A stretch of DNA of 64,000 nt from Pampus argenteus (GCA_036937835.1 CM072878.1:13402001-13466000), one strand, 5' to 3'; shown: positions 35,602 to 50,200, counted from the stretch's first letter. Numbers and translations: made by a program. Notes: generated by a model from the sequence alone, not told the origin.

Positions 35602-36270
35602 ATGACAAGTAGAAAGAAAATTTCAGTTATAGAGGCTTTATCATTGCTTCAGAGCCTTGGAAGAAGGCTATCATGCTCTGGCAGTGATTCAGAAATCATT
35701 TCAGAGATTAGCAAAAAAAGAAACATTGAATTCCACACTGACTCACATCCCATCTGCTAATTTTCAAGGTATGAGGCCTATCCTGATACCTTGTTTTGTG
35801 TTTGGTTGATGATGCCATGCTAAAACACATCAGTGCCTGCACTGTTGCTGAGGAACACAGGGTCAGAGAGGAAAGTTCATGGGAGCTAAAGGCCTTCATT
35901 GCTCTAATCTACATTTGTGGTGCACAAGGTGGAAAAGGCCTGGACTTGGCAAGCTTTTGGTCAGTTGAGTAGGGCTGTGCATTTTTTTAGAAAAGATTCC
36001 AGGAAATCTTACGATTCCTGTGTTTTAACAAAAAGGAGACCAGGAGAACAAATTTACCCTAGTATATGAATTTTGGGAGAGATTTGTCTAGAACTGCATT
36101 GCTACAAACCAGGTGCTGATATACCGGTAACTGTTGATGAGCAGCTCTTTCCAACAAAAGCAAGCGTGTACATTGTCTGTCTGTTAATTTATAAAGTGTG
36201 GGAGCTTGACCAACATCAATTTCTAACAGCACAACATCTACTTCATACAAATAAATGTGAAGTTAAATAG
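35602..36270 (+). pseudogene. Degenerate piggyBac-like transposase remnant
   Basis: Several pieces in different frames read as one piggyBac (PGBD-type) transposase. An N-terminal piece with EALSLLQSLGRR is at about 35602-35757. A core piece with AFIALIYICGAQGGKGL and an ASFWS motif starts at 35880 and hits in-frame stops near 35970. It is followed by EILRFLCFN. After a frame change comes CYKPGADIPVTVDEQLFPTK at about 36106-36165, matching the conserved segment just before the catalytic region. Multiple stops and frame shifts show it is dead. The catalytic aspartate region downstream is not recognisable. Terminal repeats and TTAA flanks were not identified. Confidence 0.75.
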
Positions 36271-36369
36271 AAAATCTCAGCTTTTTTGGGGGGAAATTGG
36301 TCTGGAAAGTCTCAAAGGCACTTTATAGTGATATTGACCCATGTAGTATATAGTGTATATTCCTGTATA

Positions 36370-36388
36370 CTGCAGCGCCCCCCAGCGG
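36370..36388 (-). promoter_or_regulatory. CTCF-like motif, extended form
   Basis: The minus strand reads CCGCTGGGGGGCGCTGCAG, close to the extended CTCF consensus containing GGGGGCGCT. A weaker motif in the other orientation, CCAACAGAGGGTG, lies at 36431-36443. Together they sit between the housekeeping genes and the lfng desert. Confidence 0.45.
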
Positions 36389-37712
36389 TTCACAAGTTAG
36401 CAACATGTTTTCCATGTTGAACAAATAAGGCCAACAGAGGGTGACAGATGACTGCTTCATGTTGGGAAACCATCAAGACAAGAATCCAACACATCCATGA
36501 TCTACTTCTGCATATTTCTGTATTCTGTGACTTCATTTATGTGTTGACAGTTGCTGGTTTTGTCGGAGCTCATTTACAAAAGTAGCCTACTGTCATATTT
36601 AAAAAAAAAAAACAACAATTACACAATTTCCTAAAAGCAATTAAACAACCAGCACAACTAACTGATTACATGTCTAATCAGGGGTAGTGATTGAGTGAAA
36701 GAGCGTCCAGCATTTATGACATCAGGAAATACATTTGGATGAATAGAAATAATTTTCCCATCATTTCTGCTCTAGCCGTCCTTCCTAGTAATGTGAGATG
36801 CATCTCATCTCAGCATCAGTAAAGTAAAGATACACAGTACACATATATGATGGCCATTATATGACCTACTTTTTTTTTTTTTTTTTGCACAGTTACAAGC
36901 GTGATGATGCTCTATAGTCTGAGATCCAGATAAACACATGCAAATACATACGCTGAACAAGCATAGATCTCAAAATATTCACGGTCTGCCTGCATCAGCT
37001 GAGTCATTTGCATGTGTCCTTATTTCTGCTTGAGAAGATGACAGCTTTTCTGTATGGGAATCAGTACCCCCCACCTACCCTCCTCTCTGCCAGGCCTTCT
37101 GTCTGCTGAGTGTTACGGCAGAGGCGTCACCATTAGCATAATGATGCTGTACATGGTTGTTTCCCCAATGGTGCAGTGAATGTGAACCATATGGTGGTGA
37201 CGTGAAGAGGAGAAAGTGCTTGATGTGAGCTTAGGCGTGTTACTAGCTCCGTTGTTGAATGATGGTTTTTGCTTTGAAGAAAAGAGAAGAAAAAAAAACC
37301 CTCAATGACAGTTTTCGTTTTTGTTTTTGTTGTGCTAACAAAAAAAAAAAAAAATCACTGCGATATTTACCTAAACAGCAGTGTCTCAGCTCAAAACCAC
37401 AAATTGTCTTCTCTTGTACTGGGGCTTTCCCAGCTCCTGCTCTCTGCAGGCGCAGACACTACGGGAGGGTGGGAGGGCCCCAGGATGTTCTTGGAATAAC
37501 AGACCCTCTCACAAGCAGACACCCCAGGGAGCAAGGCAGCCCAGTAGGCCACCCAGCCCAGTACACGATCCCACAGACTGTTTGTTTGAGGGCAGAGGTC
37601 TGATCCCTCAAAAAGTCTGGCAACCATAATACACCCAAGCTGACAGTGTTGCACTGTGATGAATTTATGCTGTTAGAGAAGTCTGTTAAGTATATGTGCT
37701 GGTCGTCTGCTG

Positions 37713-37713
37713 A

Positions 37714-37755
<42 letters not shown>

Positions 37756-37756
37756 T
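37713..37756. repeat. (CT)n(GT)n microsatellite
   Basis: About 12 CT units followed by nine GT units. Confidence 0.95.
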
Positions 37757-40700
37757 TTTGAATTGTTTTGTTTGAAAGTCATTCGAACAATAAAGTTGAA
37801 GAAATCAGATTGCTGTCATAATGAAACTGAACATAAAACCTGAAAACAAAAGTCATATTTTCATGATCCACATATTTATTGTGTTTTCACATGGCAATAA
37901 TTGTGGTACAGAAGTGATGTGAGGCTCGAATGAATTTGAACTGCAACCACATGACTCTGCATGTTACAATCTTTCAAGCTATGCGATTTTTTTTTATTGG
38001 CACTATTTATAGTCCTTTGATATTCTGACACTACTGCAATAAAAATCACCTGCTGAAAATATTCTTGGTTTAATTACGTGTAATTTAATCTGAAACTATG
38101 GCTCATGGCTGCATTTGCTCTTATTCTGATGCGAGCTCGTCTCCAACATGTGACATGAAGCTCACGATGATCCAAGAAACCCTTCAAACAACACATTTTC
38201 TGCCTCACACATCTTTGAAAGATTCTCCAGATGGGGGACGTGAGCTTCAGTGATGGAGAAGCCAGCTTCTTTCCGTCTTATGCTAAACAACTCCTAGTTT
38301 TCCATTTGGAGGCATTGCCAAAAGGTAAAGCTGAACAGTGCAGAGTGAGATTTAGTGCTTCATCCGTCACAAGCCGACGGGGCCTATTCAGGCTGGCATG
38401 GTCAGAGCAGATGGTGCTTCAAAACAAATCTATTCAATTAAAATGAATCCACAACATAGCGGGACTTTTTTTTATTTTTTTTTAAATCTTCACATTCGAG
38501 TTAACAACATCACCACAGTTTACTATGAAACCACAACATGTTTTTTAACATTGCTACCCATGCAGTTACTCCGTACGGGCGCCTCTCCTCTGTCTGTAGA
38601 CCCAAACTGTCGTACTCGCCTCACTTCACATTCTTCCTTTCTGCCAACATGTTTACTCAGTATCGTGGAGCATACTTGCGGCCGTGCTTACTTGTGTATC
38701 TAATGGCAGGGATGTTAGCTCAGAGGGTCAACTCAAATGAGGGTAATGACCACTATCAAAACAGAGGCCTTCTGGTGACCCAGCAGGAGTTCGGGCAGGA
38801 GGGGGGTCGTAAGTCCCTTGCTGGACCCCTTGTTCAGGGTTGTTTGGAGACTATTAGCAGCACCCAAACTGTTTTCTAACAGTAACAGCAACAGTCGACC
38901 AGACCTGATGGGCTGAACAGATGGAGGCCATGTTATGGAACAGATAAAGCCCTTCATCCTCTCGTCTGCTCTGTCAACACTGCTTCATCTCAGGCTGGAT
39001 AGATACACAACTAGTACACAAAGATGATGCTGAAATTGTTCAAATATATGTGGGCTTTCTAATTTTTTTATTTGTTGTTATTTAATCTGTTTCATATATG
39101 AACTATTCGACTATTAAAATAAATTCAACGGATGTTGACAGACATTCATTCAAACAGTCATCCAGTATGAATAAACAGGCTATTGATATAATTTTTACAC
39201 AAAATGTTAAGAAGTCAATTGCATCATGCCTCGCCTCTAGAGATTTCTAACATATCTCTGCTCTGATTGGATGGCTTAGTTGAAAGTGTAAAATCAATGT
39301 TGAGCTGCTACAAAAAAAAAAACCTGCTGATGCAGAACAGCACAATTCACTGATAACAAAATGGATAATTATCAAGTTATTGTTCCCGATTTAGATTAAA
39401 TAACCTCTATGGATAATAATAATATAATTCTCCATGGATTATTACTGTTTATTATTACTATTTATCCATAAACTAAATCAGACATACAGTGTTGTATATG
39501 ACATAAACTGATGTATGATGATGTTTGTGTTTTGTTATATATCATGTTTATACTTTTATACTATACTTTTATGTATTCATGTACCATTGCTGGAAATCTC
39601 TTGAGACATTACAGGTAGGCTATTCATATTTCATCATATTGTGCTGTTAGATGCTGGTGAGTATACATACTGATTGATTAATGTGTTGGAATAATTTCCA
39701 CGAGGGACCGGTGGTGTAAATGTCCAGACATGAAAATAAAACTATTCATTTCATGCTGTACGAGCTATAAATGGTAGTCTAACCCTTTAATAGGTAAACT
39801 TATACTGGTGTCACAGCTTACTTTGTCATTGCTGGATTTTTACTGCAATATCATATGCAATCATTAAACCCACCACTTTTTCAGCAGCTTGCTGCAGGGA
39901 TGCACAACAGGAACAGTGTGGGCTCCACTATGGGTCATCGCAGGGTCAATTTCCACATCTGGATATGTCATCAGCCCTCCGGATCTGCACAATGACACAA
40001 AGACAGGCAATGTTCTTGGTCCAAAGACAGCCCGATGTCTGACAACATCTTACGAAAAAAAATATGCTGAAAATTATACTTAGCCACAAATGAATCATAG
40101 GTACTGTCTGTAAACTGTACCTGCACATATTAAATGTGGGCCAGGATGGCCTGCTGTTGGGGTTTGATGTGAAAGCAGATATATATATGAGCATGTCAAG
40201 ATATATTACTTAAAGGTTAGAGGTTCTGGTCACAGTTATCAGTGTCTGATATCTCCAAACAGCACCGAGAGCTTCTTAACTGATTTGAGGTGATTTAACA
40301 GATGTGGCTTCTGCGCTTCACTCACACACTTCTGTTATCTCATCAAGACTGCTGAGATTATTATGTCTCTGAAAATGTGTGTGTCAGCGCTTTGTGAAAA
40401 CATTGGTTATTTTAAACTGATAGTGGTGAAAAGTATGGATAAAGCTCGTGCTGCTTGGTTTCTGCAGAGCTCCATATCAAAGTGTGATTGATCGTCACTC
40501 ACCTGGCCTGTCTGGTATGCTGAGTGCTTTGACAACCACATCACAGCTTTGCTCAACAGCTCCTAATTCAATATTCTCATGTTCAGCCGTGTTCATGCCT
40601 GTCTGTCAGACAGATTTCTTGTCTGGCATGTGTGTGAGTGAGTGCGGTTGGCATCTCCGATTTTACACCACGTTGTCAGATCAAAGTGAGGGCTGGCGCT

Positions 40701-41069
40701 GGCAGGTCACAGGACAGGGTGTTGCGTGCAGCAGTGCTCTTTAGGTCATGTGCGAACCATCCAGCACGGCTGTCATCAGAGCATCCCTGGGGTGTGCTCT
40801 CACTGACTGATGGTCTCACACTGGAGCCCAGAAACCTACAGTCTAGAAAACTGGCAGGATCTGGACTATATATCTAACAAATGCTATGTTCAATACTTCA
40901 TGGTCGATGCCAGGTGACTTGGGTCTGCAGCTGGAACATATTTATATACACAGACATGCTCTGTTATACATACAGCACAGCAGATAGAGCCGCCAGATTA
41001 TTATTAATGAATGCATGAATAAGAATTACTACACAAATACCAGACATTGCAGTCTTTTGTTTGCAAGAG

Positions 41070-41092
41070 TTTTTTTTTTTTTTTTTTTTTTT
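41070..41092. repeat. Poly-T tract
   Basis: A run of about 22 T. It may be the A-tail of an old retroposon on the minus strand, but no body is recognisable. Confidence 0.7.
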
Positions 41093-44035
41093 CATTCTTT
41101 GAGCCTGTGTTTGAGAACTGTAACAAAAGAACTGTAAAGTGTAACACTTCTCTCTATAAAAGGTAACAGGAGATACTCAAAGCAACGCCCCACAGCAACA
41201 GTTTGTGCTGTTATTGAGCGGTTCCTCTACAGCAGGAGGAATTCACCCTGGCAGATGGTGGGGCCGAGGCCCCTGAGGCCCGAGGCAATGCTACACCCTG
41301 GGACCCGGATACCTAATCATGCCCCGTTGAGCCTCTCACCTGCTGCTCCGCCACTCACAATGTTATCTCATCTCCCTGACCTATTGTGGCTCCCATCGGT
41401 GATAATGACAGTTGAGAGACCCACGCAGTGCCAGAGCAGGAGCTCGCTCTCCCTGGAGAGAGGCAGGATCATGGGAAAACCTCAGAGTAATCGATCTCTC
41501 CATCTCGCCATCTCCTCTGGTGGATCTCATTTCTTATCACGGCCTGCAGACCGCTACCGTTTTGTTTGTGGGTACGGTCAGGCGCAGATTACTTTGATTT
41601 TTCAGGGCAGCTAATTATATTTATATAAACTGCATTTAGTTGATCCTTTTTAATGAAGTGTGGTCTGTGCTCTGATATATCACTGTGAATGAAAAGTTCA
41701 TATTTCCCTGTTTTAGTTACTATAGTGAACATGTTATTGAGGGTTTCACTACTGCTTATACACATACAGGACAACACTTCAAGAACATATCACTATTTTA
41801 TTTATGGTATTTATTTTATATATAATAACAGTCTGAGGCAAATATGTTCCACCAACAATTACATTTCCTTACTCATTTTTAATTACACAATGAGAGTGCA
41901 TTTCCATTCTTTCACTGTGTCTCTGTATGAGGCTGTCAGACCATCAATTTGCTGCTTTGGGTAACCACAGTTAGTTGCATTTTGAAACCCAGTCCTCGCA
42001 AACCTACTTGGCCAAACCACAGTGTTGTGGAGAATTTTGTTGTTGTTGTCTCCTTTTTTTTCCCTTGCTCCCCGCTGTTTTTAATTTTCCCTGTGAAAAC
42101 ACCGCCCGGTTCCTGTACGTGACCTCGGTTCCCACCATCTCAGTCAGTCAGATATTGTCACAGTGGCCCAGTTCTCACTGAGCTCTGCTGGATCATTAAT
42201 TTAAGACTTTCACTGCTTCGTTATGAATGTGTAGCTCTTCATCATGCAGTACATTTGTTTCTTAATGCCTCAAGAAAAATAATTAAAAAAAAAAAGTATT
42301 TAAAAAAATAAGTGTAGCATGCATTTGTTGTTTTCTTGCCGTTTATTGGCATAATAAAAATACAGTATCAACAGATTTATTCTTTGAGGAGCCTTCAGAC
42401 TGAATAATGATATGTAATTAGATTTTTTTTTTAAGTAAAATGTATAGTTCTGAGTCTGTTTAACCCCAATTTAAAACATGCTCAACATGGCACAACCCAA
42501 GAAAAGTACTCAACAGTAGTAAAACATGCTGTGTCCCTACTTGTGTGCTCTATGCGCAATAAAACATGTATAGACTACATATCATATTTGCAGCTTCACG
42601 CCCCCGACAGTTTAGTTTTGACGAGGATGTATTTCGAATCTCGTTCTGCTTGTGTGCTGCGAGCATAAAGGGAAGGAAGCGACGGGAGTTTCACAATGAT
42701 CCGTTCCGTTTTCTATAAGAACACAAACAGCAGAGTATCTTCTTGCCTCAGTAAATTGCAGCTGAAAGAGAGAACAAAAGAGATCAAATGGAAAGAAGAA
42801 CACACCCTATCACTGTCCGAGGGACTTAAACTGTGTTTCCCTTTGTAGTCACACAATCAATATATATATATATATATAACCAGGAGAAAGGAAATGGAGT
42901 TCTATATGTCTCAGAGACAATGCAGAGAGAAACAGTGAGTCCAGTTTGTCAAAGATTTGACCTCATTAAACATTAAAGGTCACTCGAACTGTCGACTTTT
43001 CCACATCAGCGTGCTTTTGAGACTTTGTAGCATGAAACATTCTCTGATCCCATACTTTATATTATCATGAGATTATAAAGTTATAAAGTTTAACAGTGTG
43101 AAGCATTTTTTTTTTTTTTTTGCTGTGAGTGTGATAAAGCAGTTCAGGGTGAATAATCTCAAGTCACAGATCTCCATGAGAAGTCTTAATACTTGGTACA
43201 TCTATAATCCTTCTCTAAATGGTGTGAAAATTGCAAATTAAAAACAAAACAAAACAAAAAAAATAAATGAATACAGAGCGCATGACCTTCATGTTCTCAG
43301 CAGTACTTATGACCTTGGTTGACATGCTTTTTCTGCTGACAAAACACATTTTGAAACAGGAGAAACAGAGGCGGGTTTCACTGAGAGAAGCCAAAGTGAC
43401 ACAGCTGATAACCCTGTGCCATTGTGTGCCTGGCTGCCTGAATGTCTCTGTTTCACTGCAGTGTGTAAAACACGATGGAGATAACAGCAAATCCAAACAT
43501 TCTCCAAAAGAAAAGAAAAGAAAAAAAACATCTCACATTTTCCCTTCACACTAAAGCAAACAGCAGATCTCCTTATCTTAAGACAGATTGGATCTGTAAG
43601 ACCACCACAATTCAAAGAGAAGAATGGGAATTTCTGATGTTTTCTGAGATTCCTCTGGGGGACAAAAAGTCATTTTGTAACTTAAATGAAAATATACTTT
43701 GTCAAAAGAAAGCACTTACTGATCCGTGTATGTGTTTACATATTTAATACAGCTTAGTCTCACGCCTTTTATGGAATGCAGCATTTTGCTTTAAAAATCA
43801 TAAAGGTTCAATTTAGCCGAGCAATTAGTTATTTAGCTGATTTGAACTTTAATAGGCATAGCAGGCTTTGTATTTCTCTGTGTGCCAAAGTGCTGCTGTT
43901 GTATAGTGAGCAACCACAATAGAGAGGGAACTGATTAAAGCAGCTATAATCGTTATGGTTCATAATAACAATGCATCGAATGATACTGTGTAATGTCAAA
44001 GGAGTCACTTGTAGTGATAAACCTACAGAGGATTA

Positions 44036-44215
44036 ACAGCCATCTCTGCAGGGATCCCTCCTCTGTGGCTCTTCCTGAGGTTTCTTCCACCTTTTTCCCT
44101 GTTAAAAGTTTTTTTCCTTACCCGAATCGAGTGTCTAAGGACAGAGGGTGTCACTCCCTGTACACATTGTAAAGCCCTCTGAGACAAATGTATTTTGTGA
44201 TTTTGGGCCTAAAGG
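44036..44215 (+). repeat. Teleost interspersed repeat fragment
   Basis: The words GAGGTTTCTTCCACC, TTTTTCCCTGTTAAAAG, TTTTTTTCCTTACCC and TGTAAAGCCCTCTGAGACAA, in this order, match a highly abundant fish repeat that I recall from many percomorph genomes. The class (SINE/LINE tail) is uncertain. Confidence 0.65.
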
Positions 44216-47200
44216 TTTAGTGAGCAAACTGGAAGCTTTAGAGACACAGAGGGGATTTTTTGGTGACAGTCCTCAGCTAACCCACAAGACAGATTTGTCA
44301 GAGATTTGACAGAGATTAAGTGTATCGTTGCAGGAAAGGAGAAACCCAGAGGTTTATCAAAGAGCTGCATCTTGAGCTCTATCAATAACAACACAATCAA
44401 TTTGTTTGCTTTTCACTTATCATGTGGAAAAAAGTGACTTGTTTAATGACACACATGAAAAAAAGAAAAAAATCAGAGCTGCTCTGCATCCTAGTGAGGT
44501 GGCCCCAACATAAACAGAGATCTGTTGAGCAGCAGAGTAAACTTCCTCTGCTTGCACTGGTGCACACACTTCCTGAGGGGACTGAGTGATGCATCAGATT
44601 GAACCCCATTCTCCAAAAAAAAAAGGCTAGAAGTGTTTCACTCTGCTGGCAAATAGGTCAACCAGGCAAATTCAAGCCACATGGTAATCTATCTTGTTTC
44701 TCATGTTACTGCAGGTAAAAAACAAAATAGATGGAAGATGTGCAAAGGCTCCTGAAACAAATAACATGGGGGTTGGGAATTTAAAGTTTTTGTTGCAGAA
44801 TCTCTGCCAGAGATTCATTTAAATAAACTTTACTGTCTTGGGAAATGTTCAGTTTTAAGCCCCCCATATTTGAGCAAATCAAGATTTTCTATATGCACAT
44901 TTCAGTCTATTCCACAATACACTTAAATTACACCCATAACACACAGCTATGGCTCACTTTCCCACAAAGTCTTGTGCTTAGAGGATTTTCTCTCGTAGAT
45001 GATCTCAGCGCTAAGATGTTTTCTCAGAATCATGTCTGTTACTTGATTGTTATCGAAAAACTGGATTAACTAGCTGTTTCCACTAATTCATAGTGTTCTA
45101 CAGTTTATTTTTGATTTCCTGCTCCATGACTGCAGATGAATATCTCTAGTGGCAGCAGCCCAACTGCAACAAACCCTTGACTACGAGTGGCCCTATCCTC
45201 AGCACCCTGAGAAACTCTATAGCCAGTGAGAAGGCATAGCAACGTATAATTGGAGACATAATTGGGGAACAGTAGATATGTGTGAGTTTTACAGGCCTCG
45301 GGGGGGAGTCCCACCCAAGGAGACTGGAGAGGAAGCTGTGCAGATGGAGGTCAGAGTTGGGTTGCTCACATCCTACTCAATATTTGTCCTGTTATTCCAA
45401 TCTCCGCCAACACACAGACAGGATCCTGATCGGGAATAATGTCCATGGGGAATAATGTAAAAAAAACTCCCCACTTTTTTCCCCCAAGCTCTACTAAACA
45501 GAAGATTTTTTAAAGTTAATATGACTAACTCATAAAAGCTGGGAATGATACTATTAGAGTTATAAAATGTGGTCACTGTGGTGAACTTGCCATAAAGGTT
45601 AGGTTATAATTAGACAGTTTTTTGTTCTGAGATGCCCTTTGTCATCTAAAAAGGACCCCATATGCCAAAGTGTAACATCTCCAAAGCCTTTGAAGACCCT
45701 CCGACTGATGTTCATTATTTCCATACATGATATTCCTCTGCGTATTCTTTGCAGGACTTGTATTTATATCCAGGCTGTTGCTGGATTTGGCATGATGTCA
45801 TGTTTTTCATGGCTTACACATGCATAGACCATCCTCAGATGTTAAATATATCTTGTGGAATGAGCAGAAGTCTCTCACTGTGCCATGTTGAAAAAGGACA
45901 AGAATATTTAAAGAACCATATACCAATCATAATGATTGACACTTTTGCTGTCCTGATATGTCATCATAGCCCTAAAGCATTTGGGCGATATTACAGGAAA
46001 AAATATTCAGGATGGTATTTATGGCACGCAGAGTACAAAGAGCGAAATCACAATGAGGACTCTTCCTGAAGATGTGACTTCGGTCACATTGTCTCGAGCG
46101 AGGTCGTGGCCGACCAGGTCAGGCAAACTTTGGCCAAGACCGTTGTGAAACAGTGGCGGCGACCTGGGAAATCAGGATCTTTTCCGTCAATACTATAGAG
46201 ACAAAGAGATGTCAGAGAGGACGATGACCCTTTCCTGCTAATCAGGGGGGAGATTCGCAGAGAGGAAAGGACTCCACCCTTCACCTTCGCTCAGACAGTG
46301 ATGGGGTTTACGTGTTTGTGTTGGCTCATGGAGTTATAAAGGTACCTGTATCCTTTTTGGCAGGGAGTTTGTTTATCATCCTCTAAGTTTTAACTTGATT
46401 CCCTTTCTGTTGGCGATGCTTAAATTTGTTTAGGCACAGTACCTCTAAGATGATGGATGATTTCAGCTACGTTATGTTGAATAAAAACTTTGCCCTTGAA
46501 CACACACACACACACCCTTATGTTCCTCGGACTCATTGGGCTTTCTTTCAGTCAATTGAATGGTGAATGGTTTATTGCCCATTTAGTGCGTGCTGAGATA
46601 ACCTGATAAAGCCGGGGTTTGATCAAAGAACATCAGCAGAAAGTCACATTCCTCTGTAGACATCGCCTCAAAGGAAATGACTCACAGTGGAGCTACAGTA
46701 AACATCCAGGACAACAAGCTGTGCTTTTTATCTCTTTTATTTCTGCTGCACCCTGTGGCTTTGAAGCACCACAGCTCCAACCATCCCCTCAATAAAGTTT
46801 CTTATTATAGTCACTGTTTATTGGTCAATATTTATCTTTATTATGTCTACTTGTTTTGTAGACCAGACAAACACAACGGAAGATGCACAAATAGTGTGCT
46901 TAAATAAACAGTTTGACATGTGCAGTGCCAAGTATGATTTTGAAATATTTGTACTTTTATTTTGTTTTTCATTTATATGACTTTAGTCTTCTACTCTTTT
47001 ATATTCAAATAGGAAATGTTGAAATATTAACTTACTTACTTTTTAAGTTATTAGCTATTGAGCATTTTTTTAATTTAGATTTTTTGGCACTTTAAACAAG
47101 CCCAAAGGGACATATGAGGAGGTGGCAAACTGAAAAACAGATACTGAAAAGATTAACTCAAATAAAAACAGAACAATTTAATACATGTACAATTTTAAAG

Positions 47201-50200
47201 TGGCTCTGTGGATCTTTGCTTCTGCTGACTCTTTGGACCTCTTCCTTGTCCCTGCAAATTAACGAAACTAAACTCTCACTCTGATCCTGAGTGAGATTCT
47301 GGATACTGCAAATGTTTAGAAGCTGAATAAAAGTTTTGTCTTTGATCCCAAAGCTTAAAGTCCCATTTTAGGTCCCAGAGAACAGACGGCTTAGTGATGC
47401 AGCCTGCTGCCATGGAAACCAGAGTTGTCTGTTGTGTTGGCTGCAGAGATCCGCCCTTTTGCCCTGACCTATTCCCCTTGGTGGCGGCACACTTTCCCCC
47501 GGGGATTTCAAATACAACATCTGCCCTGTCCATCCCCTAGCCCCCCACCCTCTGACCCAACCACCCCAAAAGCCTAGAGCTCCTAGACTGGCTTTTCTCA
47601 ATAAAGGCCATCCACACACACCTGCTGAGAAGGTCAGAGGTCATCATCTAAGCATGAAAACACTACCATGACCTGGCATAGCTCCAGCCTACACTCATTC
47701 CCATACAACATAGCAAAGGAGAAAAATGTTTATTGACACCGGCTACAGAAAATAACTTAATTCTCACACTTACTACTGAGAAAGAAGCTTCAAGCTACGG
47801 TATACAGAAATAAAGTCAAATCAAAGGGGTTTTTTTGTTGAAAAGTCTTTTATTGGCATGTCTGCCGAGATCACAAGTGGCCTGGGTTTTTATAAAACAT
47901 TACATAAACTTCTCAAAACATTTTCCCTTTTTCATGTTCCCAGGTTGTAGCGTCTAGCTGCTCCGTCATATGACTGGTGAATGTGGAGACAGCAGGAGAG
48001 GGAGTTCCCTGTGGTGTCTGTTCAGCTTGCTGTGCTGCCTGCTGCCTGTCCAGGCCCTAAAGGAATCACCCAGGCCTCATCAATCTGCCTCCACATTCCA
48101 CAATAGCTGACAAAGGGACTCCACTCTCTCCGCAGCAGATGGCTGAGCCTCAGGCTGTCCATGCCAAGCTGAGCTCCCATTGTTTAGGCTCTGGAGTTTG
48201 ATGCAGGGACCTTTGCTCCTCCTCCTCCTACTTCAGTGTCACAGAAGGATACTGGGGTGCAGAAGTTGAATTCAAAGCTCTTTCTATGTGTTAATATAAA
48301 TTTTTCTATATTTCATGTAGGCCCGTTTCCATATAAACTGCATTGTGTAAGTTTTTTTTTAACCTGGTGTCGAATATATAGTTTAAATAAAATTTGTGCA
48401 ATGACAAAAAGCTGTGATCCACTGTGGATTATCCTCGGCTCTAATTCCCACTGGAATACAGGAGGTTAGCGCGGGCCTCCAGCAGGCAAACAGTAACAGG
48501 CTCCCACAGTTTGCTACCAAATGGACAGCCATGTTTTTTTTTTAATTGTTGTCTGCAACCAAGAAACATCATCAACCAAAATAAAATTGTTTTGAGGAAA
48601 TTTGAAATTTAAACCGTCCAAAGTCCAGTTTTACACCCAGATACAATTACACAGCAGGTGTTTGTGGGATCTAAAGGTGCAGCTTGGTTATAAGCCTTGT
48701 AACTATTTTATGGCCTGGGCAAAAAGCCTTTTCTGTGCATCTCTGAAAGTGGAAGGCTGCTTTACGATATGGGATTCCTTGAACGTACTCACTGAAAGCA
48801 TGCAACAGCTTTGACTGACTCCATACAGCAATTAACATAAAGCTGCCTCTATTAGAGAGCATGCAACCACAACTCTTTCTGCTTTTTGTGAGAGGGAGCT
48901 GGCGACGTTTAACACATCTGTTGTCTCCTATGTCTGAGCAACCCACAGACAGGTCTGTTCACAGTGATCCTTTTATTCAGCTCTGAAAGGGCCTATAGCT
49001 GCTCCTGATATTCCAATGGAAATGGCAAGCTGGATAATAGGAAGAATGGGGAGCCACCACTCCAGCACACCCCCTGCTCCAAAACCCCTAAACATCCCCT
49101 TTTTAAAGGGCTCCTCTTAAACAGGCGCATGGTGAGCCTAATCATGTTGAAAAGAGGAACCATGTCTAAGCAAGTTTTATTTCCTGCCTACGGAGATTGG
49201 CCTTTTTTTCATGAATTTCTCAACGATTTTAAAGAAATGGTTTCATAAAAAGGAAATCTAAAAAGGATCTAAGTCATCTGAGCTAACATGCAGAAAAAAT
49301 GTAAAATGTACAAAAGACATTCATTGTGTTAATCTTATCTGCTTATATGCTCTTATCTGGTTACATAACTTTTTGGTTGCAATAAGAACCACATATTTCT
49401 GTGTCTTATAAACACGGAGGCCTGCGTAGTGCAACTGAGGATTAGGAGCGGGGAGGTCAGAGTTTCATCCATGGGAGTGGTGGGTTAGAGGATGTTTACT
49501 GCAGCGCTTCAGCATCAGTGATCAGGACAGCACGGGGATGAAAAGACAATAGACAAAACAATGTCCTATTTACAGATGGGTCACTGCTATTTATAAAGCA
49601 GCCCAGAGGCCAGGAGGAGAGGAGGTGGGAACTTGAGGACAACATGCAGCCTTATATATAGCAATAAAAATTAAATAATAATCTGATTTCATGATATAAA
49701 TCAAGCCTGGATGTCAGCCTCTCACTTACTAATGACTGGTCTGATGCTGTAATCAGGGTAAATCCAGGGATCTGTTGGTCTCATCCATTTATCATACTAA
49801 GCTCTTATTTGGACAACTGTAAGAGGCCCATTAGAGCCTGTTGCATCAGCTAAAAACAGAGATGGATTCGACTTGATAAGCTGCGGAGGGCATTACTCTG
49901 CAGCTCAGGCCTCTGATGATATCTTTACTTTCACGTGGAATCTGGTCCTTTTATAAAAGCATGGAGTGTTTCGTGCGTCCAATGCTGACATCCAGGTCTC
50001 GTTAATTTTTCCTGTGGTGAGCCGTAACCGTCTCGTGTGTTATTCCCGTGTTCGGCTGATGTTCCCTCTTCATTGTCTATCTGCTTGTGTGATCCCCTTT
50101 TTAAATCAAAACAGACACTTGTGGCCCGGACACAATGGTCAGCATTGTTTCACAGTGAAAAGAGAGCATGTGCTTTGCTAATGCCGCACTTGCAGCAGCC

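Noticed and set aside
45749..46069. 106-codon ORF in the gene desert
   Set aside because: Amino-acid composition looks random, with no domain, no neighbouring exons and no promoter signals.
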